From positions 6,562,034-6,626,033 of the forward strand of contig JACTAT010000006.1 in NCBI GenBank assembly GCA_014526335.1: DNA of 64,000 nt, in the 5' to 3' direction. The DNA is from Chrysaora quinquecirrha. Taxonomy: Eukaryota > Cnidaria > Scyphozoa > Semaeostomeae > Pelagiidae. This document shows, in pieces, positions 46,601-58,117 of the stretch; within the stretch, counting starts at the first letter, position 1; every line of letters starts with the position of its first letter. Under the pieces are notes generated by a model, which did not search any database, had not been told where the DNA came from, and saw only the letters and a program-made list of their open reading frames with translations. The translations under genes were made by a program, and so were the position numbers.

Positions 46601-48923
46601 CATGCTGATTTCGAAATTTTGTTTGAAAATTCCATTAAAAAGTGTTCTTCTCTCATTTCACACGAAGAGAACACAGAAACAAGAGTGGGCCTTGAGAATT
46701 TCAGGTTGAAGCTGATTTTCAGCAGACAGGAACCTGAAAGTTGGTCACCTTCAACGAAAAAAAATCTGAAATATTTTCTTGATATTGCATTCATGCAATA
46801 TCCTTCCTCTCTGAAGAAGAAGGTCTTCACCAAAACATTCATGCACGGTAATTCACCAATGCATGTCCAAATGCAAGGCACTACCACATTATGTGGCATG
46901 TGTGCCCTGAACAATACAATTACATCTTGTGTTGAGCCTGAGACAATGAATAAAATTGCTGATGCATGCTGGATTCAACAGGCCAGTGTACAAAACATCA
47001 GTAATGAGCTGGAAAATTTTCGATCACTTGCGGGTGACTATAACATCGATGTTGTGCTAAATGCAGCCAATCATGCTGGGTTTGAATATGCTCAGATAAA
47101 TACACGTTTGCATTCTTTTTTTACAAATGCAGACCCTTCCTCTCTTGAAAACGAACCTGAGGTCATGTATCAGGCTCTTCTGTGCTCTTTAGATGTGAAG
47201 CCAGGTGAAAGGCTGATGCTGATCAATGCTCAAAGCCATTATGCTACTATGCTATTTTGCGAGAAAGACTGCATCATTCTTGACAGCATCAAAGGTGCTT
47301 TGGAATACAGCAGTGTTAACTGTCTAGTTTACTTGTGGCAGCTAACGTATAGTCAAGGCTTCGGAATTTACAAATTTAAAATCCGACATGACTTCCATAT
47401 TCTCGAGGACGAAAACGAAATTCCGCAGAAGGAGAAAGACTTCTCTTCTCAGGATATCATGAGAGAGTCTTCTCTTGTGGATGACAGTCAGGAAGTGTCA
47501 GATCTGTTCCCTCATGTAAACGCACACGATCTGAGGACATTAAAGGGGAACTCGCTGGTCAATGACAGCATCATTCATGCTGTAGGCCTAGCAATAAATA
47601 CCCAGTGTCCTTCAGTATATGTAGTTGATTCTCTGATAACACACCAGCTCATAAAGAACCCTTTCTACTCGTTATCAAAGAAAAGTTTCAAAAAATTTCT
47701 ACCTCCTTGCTTGGATAGAATTTTGTTTCCCGCAAATGTTGATAAGCATTGGTGGGTTTTGTTAGCTGACTTCAGTTCATCAACATTCTCCATTTGTGAC
47801 TCTTTGGGCCTTAACCATGATTCTGAAATTAAGAATCTCAAGCAGGCTCTATTCAACAACAATTACGCTGATGCTCTTACCTTGAATGAGAAAGTTCTTC
47901 CTGTTAACCGCCAAGATGAATCAACTCAATGTGGTATTTTTGCTATTTGCTGGTTGATATCATTTGCTAACTATACAACAGCAGACTTCACCATTCTTGA
48001 CATGGACGATGTTAGAGAAATGTTGGCCAGGCATATTGTCACTGGAAATCACGCAGACCTTGCAAGTCCAAGTCTGTGGAGAGGTAACAATTTAAATCCA
48101 TAATATTTATAATTTCAAGTGAAATAAGTAAAATACACAAAATTAATGCCAATACGAGCGTATTGTCATTTATTGTGCTTGAAATTTGAAGACAAATTAT
48201 AGCTTATTGTTCGTCAGAATTGTTCGTCAGAGTTCATTTTCCCCCTTGCCATATAGCTATCAGTTTTCTATCTGACGAATGTTTTTAATTACGATCATCA
48301 ACCCATAATCTTACAAGTCTTCAATTTTTTTATAGAAAACGTAAGTTACAATAGCCTGGTGGATTACTACCATACATTCGACCATGAGCAAATAGCAATT
48401 GATGTAAGTACTTTTTCATTTTGCCTCCTTTGTAACTGTATATTATATCCTTCACGCAAAAAACCAACTTTTCATACCTGGGAATAAAGTAAAACTAATT
48501 CCTATTCCAATCTTTTTCAATATTCCAATTTATCCTTTTTAGGAAGAAAATCTCAGAATTCTTTATGGTACTGATTGAACCCTCCTTGGACTGACAACTG
48601 ACGTGCAGAGATTTTTATTTGAAGAAATCAAGATGAACAAAAATCATATCGTCACTGGACACCACTTTGCATTGGTCACACGAGATCAGCTGCAAAAATT
48701 TCTTTCTTGGAGAGCCGAACATAATTCAAAAGTTGGCGCTTTTCTTACAATGCAAAACCTTACACCCCCTATGAGGAGGTATCTCAGGGATCAATTTCAA
48801 ACACTCTGGGACCCTATTCATTATGAAGGAGAAGGTTGGATCATTATGTCAAAGAAGGATTACGAAGGTTTTCATCAATGGTCTTTGAATATGAGAGCAA
48901 GACTTATACATGACACAGAATAA
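43688..48923 (+). CDS. Integrase-Josephin-Ulp1 fusion gene (Ginger/gypsy-integrase class), spliced
   Basis: Exons 43688-43701, 43771-43801, 43878-43941, 44005-48083, 48336-48403, then 48543-48578 (stop) or 48609-48923. All junctions are GT..AG and in phase. Domains: integrase zinc-binding region (LHC... ECETC, second His not evident); DDE core with DLIDL, QTDNGKEF and GQVERLNQTVK; GPY/F-like module (FNVGDSVLIRNP...GMYRLQLPDG, about 45700-45900); a Cys-rich unknown region (46290-46400); Josephin-like fold (LCGMCALNN Cys, QSHYATM His, ILDS Asp; 46840-47400); Ulp1/C48 fold (DKHWWVLLADF His, ICDSLG Asp, STQCGIFAICW Gln/Cys; 47480-48030). One frame break: seven A at 44783-44789, needing one more base or -1 slippage. 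Length would be about 1430 or 1523 aa. Either a transposon of the Ginger type or a domesticated gene; no terminal inverted repeats were found. Confidence 0.82.
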
Positions 48924-48941
48924 CTATAAACTGTAGAAAAG

Positions 48942-48947
48942 AATAAA
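48942..48947 (+). terminator. Probable poly(A) signal of the integrase-protease gene
   Basis: AATAAA 19 bases after the stop codon at 48921-48923; it favours the long last exon 48609-48923. The satellite begins about 70 bases later. Confidence 0.65.
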
Positions 48948-49016
48948 TAGTACCGTTGAAATTATTAGAAATCAATCGATATATACAGAAGAGAAACTGA
49001 TTATTACCTGATGCAG

Positions 49017-52000
49017 GACGAAGAAGAACTGTTGCTGCTGAAGAAGAACTGTTGCTGAATTATACCATCATTGCCTTGTTATTATCGTTGCTGCTGGAGG
49101 AGAACTGTTGCTGAATTATACCATCATTACCCTTTTATTATCCTTGCTGCCGGAGGAGAACTGTTGCTGAATTATACCATCATTACCTTTTTATTATCGT
49201 TGCTGCTGGAGGAGAACTGTTGCTGAATTATACCATCATTACCTTGTTATTATCGTTGCTGCTGAAGAAGAACTGTTGCTGAATTATACCATCATTGCTG
49301 AATTATACCATCATTGCCTTGTTATTATCGTTGCTGCTGAAGAAGAACTGTTGCTGAATTATACCATCATTGCCTTGTTATTATCGTTGCTGCTGAAGAA
49401 GAACTGTTGCTGAATTATACCATCATTGCCTTGTTATTATCGTTGCTGCTGAAGAAGAACTGTTGCTGAATTATACCATCATTGCCTTGTTATTGTCGTT
49501 GCTGCTGAAGAAGAACTGTTGCTGAATTATACCATCATTGCCTTGTTATTGTCGTTGCTGCTGAAGAAGAACTGTTGCTGAATTATACCATCATTGCCTT
49601 GTTATTATCGTTGCTGCTGGAGAAGAACTGTTGCTGAATTATACCATCATTACCTTGTTATTATCGTTGCTGCTGGAGAAGAACTGTTGCTGAATTATAC
49701 CATTATTACCTTGTTATTATTGTTGCTGCTGGAGAAGAACTGTTGCTGAATAATACCATCATTACCCTTTTATTATCGTTGCTGCTGGAGGAGAACTGTT
49801 GCTGAATTATACCGTTGCTGCTGAAGAAGAACTGTTGCTGAATAAAAGTCGTTGCTGCTGAAGAAGAACTGTTGCTGAATTATACCATCATTGCCTTGTT
49901 ATTATCGTTGCTGCTGAAGAAGAACTGTTGCTGAATAATACCATCATTACCCTTTTTTTATCGTTGCTGCTGGAGGAGAACTGTTGCTGAATTATACCGT
50001 CATTGCTTTTTTATTATTGTTGCTGCTGGAGAGGAAATTTTGCTGAATAATAGTCGTTGCTGCTGCTGCTGGAAGAACTGTTGCTGAATTATTCCATTAT
50101 TACCTTGTTATTATCGTTGCTGCTGGAGGAGAACTGTTGCTGAATAATTCAATCATTACCCTTTTATTATTGTCTCTTTCCAAGAAGAACTGTTGCTGAA
50201 TTATACCATCATTACCTTGTTATTGTCGTTGCTGCTGAAGAAGAACTGTTGCTGAATAATACCATCGTTGCTGCTGAAGAAGAACTGTTGCTGAATTATA
50301 CCATCATTGCCTTGTTATTATCGTTGCTGCTGAAGAAGAACTGTTGCTGAATTATACCATCATTGCCTTGTTATTATCGTTGCTGCTGAAGAAGAACTGT
50401 TGCTGAATTATACCATCATTGCCTTGTTATTATTGTTGCTGCTGGAGGAGAACTGTTGCTGAATAATTCAATCATTACCTTTTATTATGGTCTCTTTCCA
50501 AGAGGAACTGATGCTGAATTATACCATCATTACCCTTTTATTATTGTCGCTTTCCAAGAAGAACTGTTGCTGAATAATACCATCATTACCCTTTTATTAT
50601 CCTCGCTTTACAAGAAGAACTGTTGCTGAATTATACCATTATTACCTTGTTTATCCTCGCTTTGATGTTGCTGAATTATACCATCATTACGTTGCTGCTG
50701 AAGAAGAACTGTTGCTGAATAATACCATCATTACCCTTTTATTATCGTCGCTGCCCAAGAAGAACTGTTGCTGAATTATACAATCATTGCTCTTTTATTA
50801 TCGTTGCTGCTCGAGGAGAACTGTTGCTGAATTATACCATCATTACCTTGTTATTATCGTTGCTGCTGGAGAAGAACTGTTGCTGAATTATACCATTATT
50901 ACCTTGTTATTATCGTTGCTGCTGGAGAAGAACTGTTGCTGAATTATACCATCATTGCGTTGCTGCTGGAGAAGAACTGTTGCTGAATTATACCATCATT
51001 GCCTCGTTGCTGCTGAAGAAGAACTGTTGCTGAATTATACCATCATTACCCTTTTATTATTGTTGCTGCTGGAGGAGAACTGTTGCTGAATTATACCATC
51101 ATTGCCTTGTTATTGTCGTTGCTGCTGAAGAAGAACTGTTGCTGAACTGTTGCTGAATGTTGCTGAATAACCATCATTACCCTTTTATTATCGTTGCTGC
51201 TGGAGGAGAACTGTTGCTGAATTATACCATCATTACCTTGTTATTATCGTTGCTGCTGAAGAAGAACTGTTGCTGAATTATACCATCATTGCCTTGTTAT
51301 TATCGTTGCTGCTGAAGAAGAACTGTTGCTGAATAAAAGTCGTTGCTGCTGAAGAAGAACTGTTGCTGAATTATACCATCATTGCCTTGTTATTGTCGTT
51401 GCTGCTGAAGAAGAACTGTTGCTGAATAAAAGTCGTTGCTGCTGAAGAAGAACTGTTGCTGAATTATACCATCATTGTTGCCTTGTTATTACCATCATTA
51501 CCCTTTTATTATCGTTGCTGCTGGAGGAGAACTGTTGCTGAATTATACCATGCTTATTGTTGCTGCTGGAGAAGAACTGTTGCTGAATTATACCATCATT
51601 GCCTTGTATTATCCTTGCTGCGTGTTGCTGAATTATACCATTATTACCTTGTTATTATTGTTGCTGCTGGAGGAGAACTGTTGCTGAATAATAATTCGTT
51701 GCTGCTGAAGAAGAACTGTTGCTGAATTATACCATCATTGCCTTGTTATTGTCGTTGCTGCTGAAGAAGAACTGTTGCTGAATAATACCATCATTACCCT
51801 TTTATTATCGTTGCTGCTGAAGAAGAACTGTTGCTGAATTATACCATCATTGCTCTTTTATTATCGTTGCTGCTGGAGGAGAACTGTTGCTGAATTATAC
51901 CATCATTGCCTTGTTATTATCGTTGCTGCTGAAGAAGAACTGTTGCTGAATATACCATCATTACCTCGTTGCTGCTGAAGAAGAACTGTTGCTGAATTAT

Positions 52001-54530
52001 ACCATCATTGCCTTGTTATTATCGTTGCTGCTGAAGAAGAACTGTTGCTGAATTATACCAAGTCGTTGCTGCCGGAGGAGAACTGTTGCTGAATTATACC
52101 ATTATTACCTTGTTATTATTGTTGCTGCTGGAGAAGAACTGTTGCTGAATAATACCATCATTACCCTTTTATTATCGTTGCTGCTGAAGAAGAACTGTTG
52201 CTGAATAAAAGTCGTTGCTGCTGAAGAAGAACTGTTGCTGAATTATACCATCATTGCCTTGTTATTATCGTTGCTGCTGAAGAAGAACTGTTGCTGAATA
52301 AAAGTCCCTTTTTTATCGTTGCTGCTGGAGGAGAACTGTTGCTGAATTATACCGTCATTGCTTTTTTATTATTGTTGCTGCTGGAGAGGAAATTTTGCTG
52401 AATAATACCATCATTACCCTTTTATTATCGTCGCTTTCAAAGAAGAACTGTTGCTGAATAATACCATCATTACCCTTTTATTATCGTCTGCTTTAGAAGA
52501 AGAACTGTTGCTGAATTATACCATCATTACCTTGTTATTATCGTTGCTGCTGGAGAAGAACTGTTGCTGAATTATACCATCATTGCCTTGTTATTTTCGT
52601 TGCTGCTGAAGAAGAACTGTTGCTGAATTATACCATCATTGCCTTGTTATTATCGTTGCTGCTGAAGAAGAACTGTTGCTGAATTATACCATCATTACCT
52701 TGTTATTATCGTTGCTGCTGGAGAAGAACTGTTGCTGAATTATACCATCATTACCCTTTTATTATCGTTGCTGCTGGAGGAGAACTGTTGCTGAATTATA
52801 CCATCATTACCCTTTTATTATCGTTGCTGCTGAAGAAGAACTGTTGCTGAATAATTACCATTATCGTTGCTGCTGGAGAAGAACTGTTGCTGAATTATAC
52901 CATCATTACCTTGTTATTATCTTGCTGCTGAAGAAGAACTGTTGCTGAATTATACCATCATTGCCTTGTTATTATCGTTGCTGCTGAAGAAGAACTGTTG
53001 CTGAATTATACCATCATTGCCTTGTTATTATCGTTGCTGCTGAAGAAGAACTGTTGCTGAATTATACCATCATTGCCTTGTTATTATCGTTGCTGCTGAA
53101 GAAGAACTGTTGCTGAATAATACCATCATTGCTGCTGAAGAAGAACTGTTGCTGAATTATACCATCATTGCCTTGTTATTATCGTTGCTGCTGAAGAAGA
53201 ACTGTTGCTGAATAAAAGTCGTTGCTGCTGAAGAAGAACTGTTGCTGAATAAAAGTCGTTGCTGCTGAAGAAGAACTGTTGCTGAATTATACCATCATTG
53301 CCTTGTTATTATCGTTGCTGCTGAAGAAGAACTGTTGCTGAATTATACCATCATTGCCTTGTTATTATCGTTGCTGCTGAAGAAGAACTGTTGCTGAATT
53401 ATACCATCATTACCTTGTTATTATCGTTGCTGCTGGAGAAGAACTGTTGCTGAATTATACCATCATTACCTTGTTATTATTGTTGCTGCTGGAGAAGAAC
53501 TGTTGCTGAATAATACCATCATTACCCTTTTATTATCGTTGCTGCTGGAGGAGAACTGTTGCTGAATTATACCATCATTACCTTGTTATTATCGTTGCTG
53601 CTGGAGAAGAACTGTTGCTGAATTATACCATCATTGCCTTGTTATTTTCGTTGCTGCTGAAGAAGAACTGTTGCTGAATTATACCATCATTGCCTTGTTA
53701 TTATCGTTGCTGCTGGAGAAGAACTGTTGCTGAATTATACCATTATTACCTTGTTATTATTGTTGCTGCTGAAGAAGAACTGTTGCTGAATTAAACCATC
53801 ATTACCTTGTTATTGTCGTTGCTGCTGAAGAAGAACTGTTGCTGAATAAAAGTCGTTGCTGCTGAAGAAGAACTGTTGCTGAATTATACCATCATTGCCT
53901 TTGCTGCTGAAGAAGAACTGTTGCTGAATTGTTATCGTTGCTGCTGAAGAAGAACTGTTGCTGAAATATACCATCATTGCCTTGTTATTGTCGTTGCTGC
54001 TGAAGAAGAACTGTTGCTGAATTATACCATCATTGCCTTTTATTATTGTCGTTGCTGCTGAAGAAGAACTGTTGCTGAATTATAAATCATTAGTCGTTGC
54101 TGCTGAATACAATCATTGCTTTTGCTGATTATCCATCATTGCCTGCTGCTGAAGAAGAACTGTTGCTGAATAAAAGTCGTTGCTGCTGAAGAAGAACTGT
54201 TGCTGAATCATCATTGCCCTTTTATTATCGTTGCTGCTGAAGAAGAACTGTTGCTGAATTATACCATCATTGCCTTGTTATTGTCGTTGCTGATGAAGAA
54301 GAACTGTTGCTGAAATATACTATCATTGCCTTGTTATTGTCGTTGCTGCTGAAGAAGAACTGTTGCTGAATTATACCATCATTGCCTTGTTATTGTCGTT
54401 GCTGCTGAAGAAGAACTGTTGCTGAATAAAAGTTGTTGCTGCTGAAGAAGAACTGTTGCTGAATTATACCATCATTGCCTTTTTATTTTCGTTGCTGCTG
54501 AAGAAGAACTGTTGCTGAATTATGCTATTA
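49017..54530. repeat. 5.5-kb minisatellite, ~56-bp unit, on the order of 100 copies
   Basis: The consensus unit starts CGTTGCTGCTGAAGAAGAAC, then TGTTGCTGAATTATACCATC, then ATTGCCTTGTTATTAT. Variants: GGAGAAG or GGAGGAG for GAAGAAG, ACCCTTTTATTATC for GCCTTGTTATTATC, and a ~37-bp short unit ending GAATAAAAGT. The order of variants recurs locally, suggesting higher-order duplication. The unit contains stops in forward frames and its length is not a multiple of 3, so it is non-coding. The right edge (54270-54530) becomes irregular and then grades into pyrimidine-rich TATCTTTATCTTTT sequence. Confidence 0.95.
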
Positions 54531-54606
54531 TTACCCTTTTATTTATCTTCTTATCTTTATCTTTTTTCTATCTTTATCTTTTATTTCTATCCTTATCTTT
54601 GTTTCA

Positions 54607-55500
54607 CTATGCTGTCATTGCATTATATCTTTATCTTTGGATATTACTCTTCAATCGTCATTGCTACAACTGGATGCTGCTGTCATTGCATTATATCTTT
54701 ATCTTTGGATATTACTCTTCAATCGTCATTGCTACAACTGGATGCTGCTGTCATTGCATTATATCTTTATCTTTGGATATTACTCTTCAATCGTCATTGC
54801 TACAACTGGATGATGCTGTCATTGCATTATATCTTTATCTTTGGATATTACTCTTCAATCGTCATTGCTACAACTGGATGATGCTGTCATTGCATTATAT
54901 CTTTATCTTTGGATATTACTCTTCAATCGTCATTGCTACAACTGGATGCTGCTGTCATTGCATTATATCTTTATCTTTGGATATTACTCTTCAATCGTCA
55001 TTGCTACAACTGGATGCTGCTGTCATTGCATTATATCTTTATCTTTGGGTATTACTCTTCAATCGTCATTGCTACAACTGGATGCTGCTGTCATTGCATT
55101 ATATCTTTATCTTTGGATATTACTCTTCAATCGTCATTGCTACAACTGGATGCTGCTGTCATTGCATTATATCTTTATCTTTGGATATTACTCTTCAATC
55201 GTCATTGCTACAACTGGATGCTGCTGTCATTGCATTATATCTTTATCTTTGGATATTACTCTTCAATCGTCATTGCTACAGCTGGATGCTGCTGTCACAA
55301 TATCTTTATCTTTGGGTATTACTCTTCAATCGTCATTGCTACAACTGGATGCTGCTGTCATTGCATTATATCTTTATCTTTGGATATTACTCTTCAATCG
55401 TCATTGCTACAACTGGATGCTGCTGTCAATTATATCTTTATCTTTACTCTTCAATCGTCATTGCTACAACTGGTTGCTGCTGTCATTGCATCTACAATTT
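54607..55500. repeat. 68-bp minisatellite, 13 copies, open in all three forward frames
   Basis: Eleven consecutive copies of the TTGGATATTACTCTTCAATC core are spaced exactly 68 bp (54637 to 55249, with 55379 in register after a short unit); two units are shortened (near 55300 and 55430). Copies are nearly identical, so the array is young or homogenised. Forward ORFs 54512-55600 (362 aa), 54841-55548 and 54909-55532 cover the array in three different frames, each giving the same 68-residue hydrophobic, Cys- and aromatic-rich period. Confidence 0.93.
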
Positions 55501-55600
55501 ACCATTATCCAAAGCATTTGTCATTACATTAACGTTGTTGCAGTTTGATTTCCCCCAGTTGTTATGTTGCCAAAGAGCTGACGGGGTTCCTTCTGCTTAA

Positions 55601-56296
55601 AAATGGAAACTCAAGCAATAGGCAAACCCTTGACATGGGGCTTGAGCTTAACTCAGTGAGGTTTCTTGCTGAGGACAATTTTGCCTGGCAACATGTTTAG
55701 GGAATTATAAAGAGAAATTTTAATTTTGAGTCAAGCAGAATTGAATTATTGGTGTTACATTTAGTATTCTGAACAACTGTTGGAACAAAAGCAAGTCTGA
55801 TGCCTTGTTAAATCTTTTCTTTTGTAAAAGGGAGACAAATTTATAATGGATTGAATTCTACAACAGACGTATCTATTTAGGACAATATAGTGATCAAGCT
55901 TAATGGTTTACTTTTTCTTTTTCATGGATGTCCTTTTGCTTCCATATTTGAACTGAAGCCTAAACGACACCTTTCTAAAGATATGAAGAAAATGGGCACC
56001 TTAATTTATAATTTTGGGTTGGCCATCTACACTAGGACATATTTCATCATGAGTGCTTTCTGTTGTTAATGCAAAAAATATTGTGTTTAATACAAAGGGT
56101 GTTGATTCTTTAACACAAAAGACCTAGTGTTAGTGGGCCGAAAATGGAAAATTGCTGCTCTTGTGCATGTTGTTTTGTTATTTAAAAATCTTAAAAAGCA
56201 GTCTCTACTTTTTTAAAAATATCCACACAATATATTTTGTATCCTTGTTAGGCAAATTCTTTTGTCTGCATCAGGAACAACTGTATTGGATATTAT
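55601..56296. other. No gene seen; 3' flank of the kinase gene
   Basis: AT-rich, no domain. The missing C-terminal kinase segment was looked for on the minus strand here and not found. Confidence 0.4.
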
Positions 56297-58117
56297 TTAA
56301 TGAAGTCTCTTGCTTTTCAACTTTGCTGTTTTAACAACCTTGCTGACAAGACATCCATAAGCATAAATATCACTCTCTCTTGACAGTGGCTTGATACCAT
56401 TAACAATTTCAGGAGCTACCCATGGATACTTTAATTTATACTCATCTCTCTCGACTGAAGGTATGGTGCTTAATTTTGACTTGGTAGAAAGAACACTTTT
56501 CCCAAAATCAACAATGACAGCAGACATACCAGCTTCTACTAAGACATTGTCTGTCTTAATGTCCCCATGCACATATCCAGTTGTATGGACATGCAGCAAA
56601 ACATCAGCAAGGCTTGCAAAGACTTTCCACCATTCTTCCTTTTTTGTTGGCAAACCATCGAAAATTTTATTAGATCCAATTTTCAGAATTTCTTTGATTG
56701 TTGTTGATTCTCTGCTAATGCCATGAAAACTTGTCACAAGATGATATGGCTTGCTTTCAATGACGACACCAAGAAGTTTTGGGATTCCCCTGTGGGCATG
56801 CAAATTAAGCAGCACATTTGCCTCCCTGAGCACTAAACGTTTCATTGCATCATCAGAGAAACCTTCCAACTCATGATATGCCTTGACAGCAACATCCATG
56901 CCCCTATATGTAAACAGACAGCAAGACCCAAACGTACCTGCATGCTTTTTACTATCAGGCACTTCCACTAATTCATCATTATTAAGGAACATTGATGATG
57001 GCAACTGAAGGCTCTTGCTGTATTTTGAAAGCTCTTTTCTTTCTCTAAACTACTCTGCAGCTTCTCTTTCTCCATCCTTTCATTTCTGTACAAATTAATT
57101 GCTGTCCTAAAACGGACACTCACTAACTTTGCATGATCCACCTGTTCCTTATCCTGGCCAACTGCAATCTCATTTTCTGCTTCAGCTTGACTCTTTGATG
57201 CCATTTCCACACCTTCCTTATCCCTACCGTCAACTTCTTCTAGCAAAAACTTTACACCATAGTAGCATCTTACTCGTTTGCTGTCTTGAAAATTTTTCAC
57301 CCTTGAGCCAAAAACAAAACGCAAACACTTACCAATCACATTCCCTGGTACAGCTTCCCCCAACTCTCTCTGCACTCTCTTGCAAACTCGCTTTACTTCA
57401 ACTTTGCTTTTCTGTTGAAGCACTAAATTTTTGGACAACCTGTGATGAAGAATAATAGCATTAAAAATAGTAGCCTCGTAGACTTGAGTCGTAGTATTCG
57501 CTCCTCAGGCCAATCTGATAGATATAGGTCGCTCAGAACTACGACTCATCAGCTTCCTAATAAAAACCTGGGCAGAATTTGAATGCAGCTTGCGAATGCA
57601 AAGCTCTATGTGAATTCGCCAATTCAATTTTTGATTTGTTGATTTGTTACCGTCGATAAATTACTGTTGAGAAACGGAAGTTGCCATGAACCAATCAAAT
57701 TGCAGATTCGAAATAATACTGCGCTGTGATTGGTTTCGAGAAAAGTCTGGTTTTTGTCCAGCTTTTTGTTATAAAGTTGATAAGTCCCACTCTTGAGCAT
57801 TAGGCCATTCAATTCAAATTTTTTTCAGTTAATAGTTGTTGCTGTTGCTCTACAGTTTACGAAGAGTGGGACTTGTGTAATGAGTCTAGCGGCCTCGCCT
57901 CAGATTTAGGCCTAATTTCAATGCTTCAGAATGCAAATGCAGAAGTCAAGTTTTTTGTGGCTAGCAAATTTTTAACAATTATAAAGTCAAGTTAGATAAA
58001 ATAATTAACAACAGCAACGTACCACTTGACAATCCATTTGTCTCTCTCACTGAGAATGCCGGGTTTCAAGCTTTGCATTTCCTCAGTGTGGGCTTCACCG
58101 CTGGTAGATTCCGCCAT
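56297..58117 (-). CDS. Protein kinase with N-terminal helical region, two exons, frameshifted and C-truncated
   Basis: Exon 1: 58117-58023 (MAESTSGEAHTEEMQSLKPG...WIVK, donor TG|GTACGT). Exon 2: 57439-56297 (acceptor ATCACAG|G); the codon TGG is split and in phase. Residues ~32-185 are Lys/Glu-rich and helical (KRVCKRVQRELGE, RMEKEKLQSSLEKEK). The kinase domain, numbered from 57004: Gly loop GTFGS 23-27, VAVK Lys41, Glu61, catalytic loop HGDIKTDN 146-153 (HGD rather than HRD), DFG 166-168, APE 197-199. A stop at 56297 follows the DIYAYGCLV helix, so the last ~60 residues of a normal C-lobe are lacking. The helical and kinase frames differ by one base; an extra A in a four-A run (about 57035-57038) restores 413 codons. 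Catalytically plausible up to the truncation; substrate unknown. Confidence 0.8.

Noticed and set aside
48603..48923. Independent small gene downstream of the integrase-protease gene
   Set aside because: It is in phase with the preceding exon through an acceptor at 48607-48608, so a terminal exon is more likely than a separate gene; kept as a finding.
49017..54530. CRISPR-like array
   Set aside because: There is no alternation of constant repeat and unique spacer; the whole unit is repeated, in a eukaryotic context. It is a minisatellite.
54512..55600. 362-aa hydrophobic ORF as a real multi-pass membrane protein
   Set aside because: It lies wholly in the 68-bp minisatellite, two other frames are equally open, and there is no splice, promoter or domain support.
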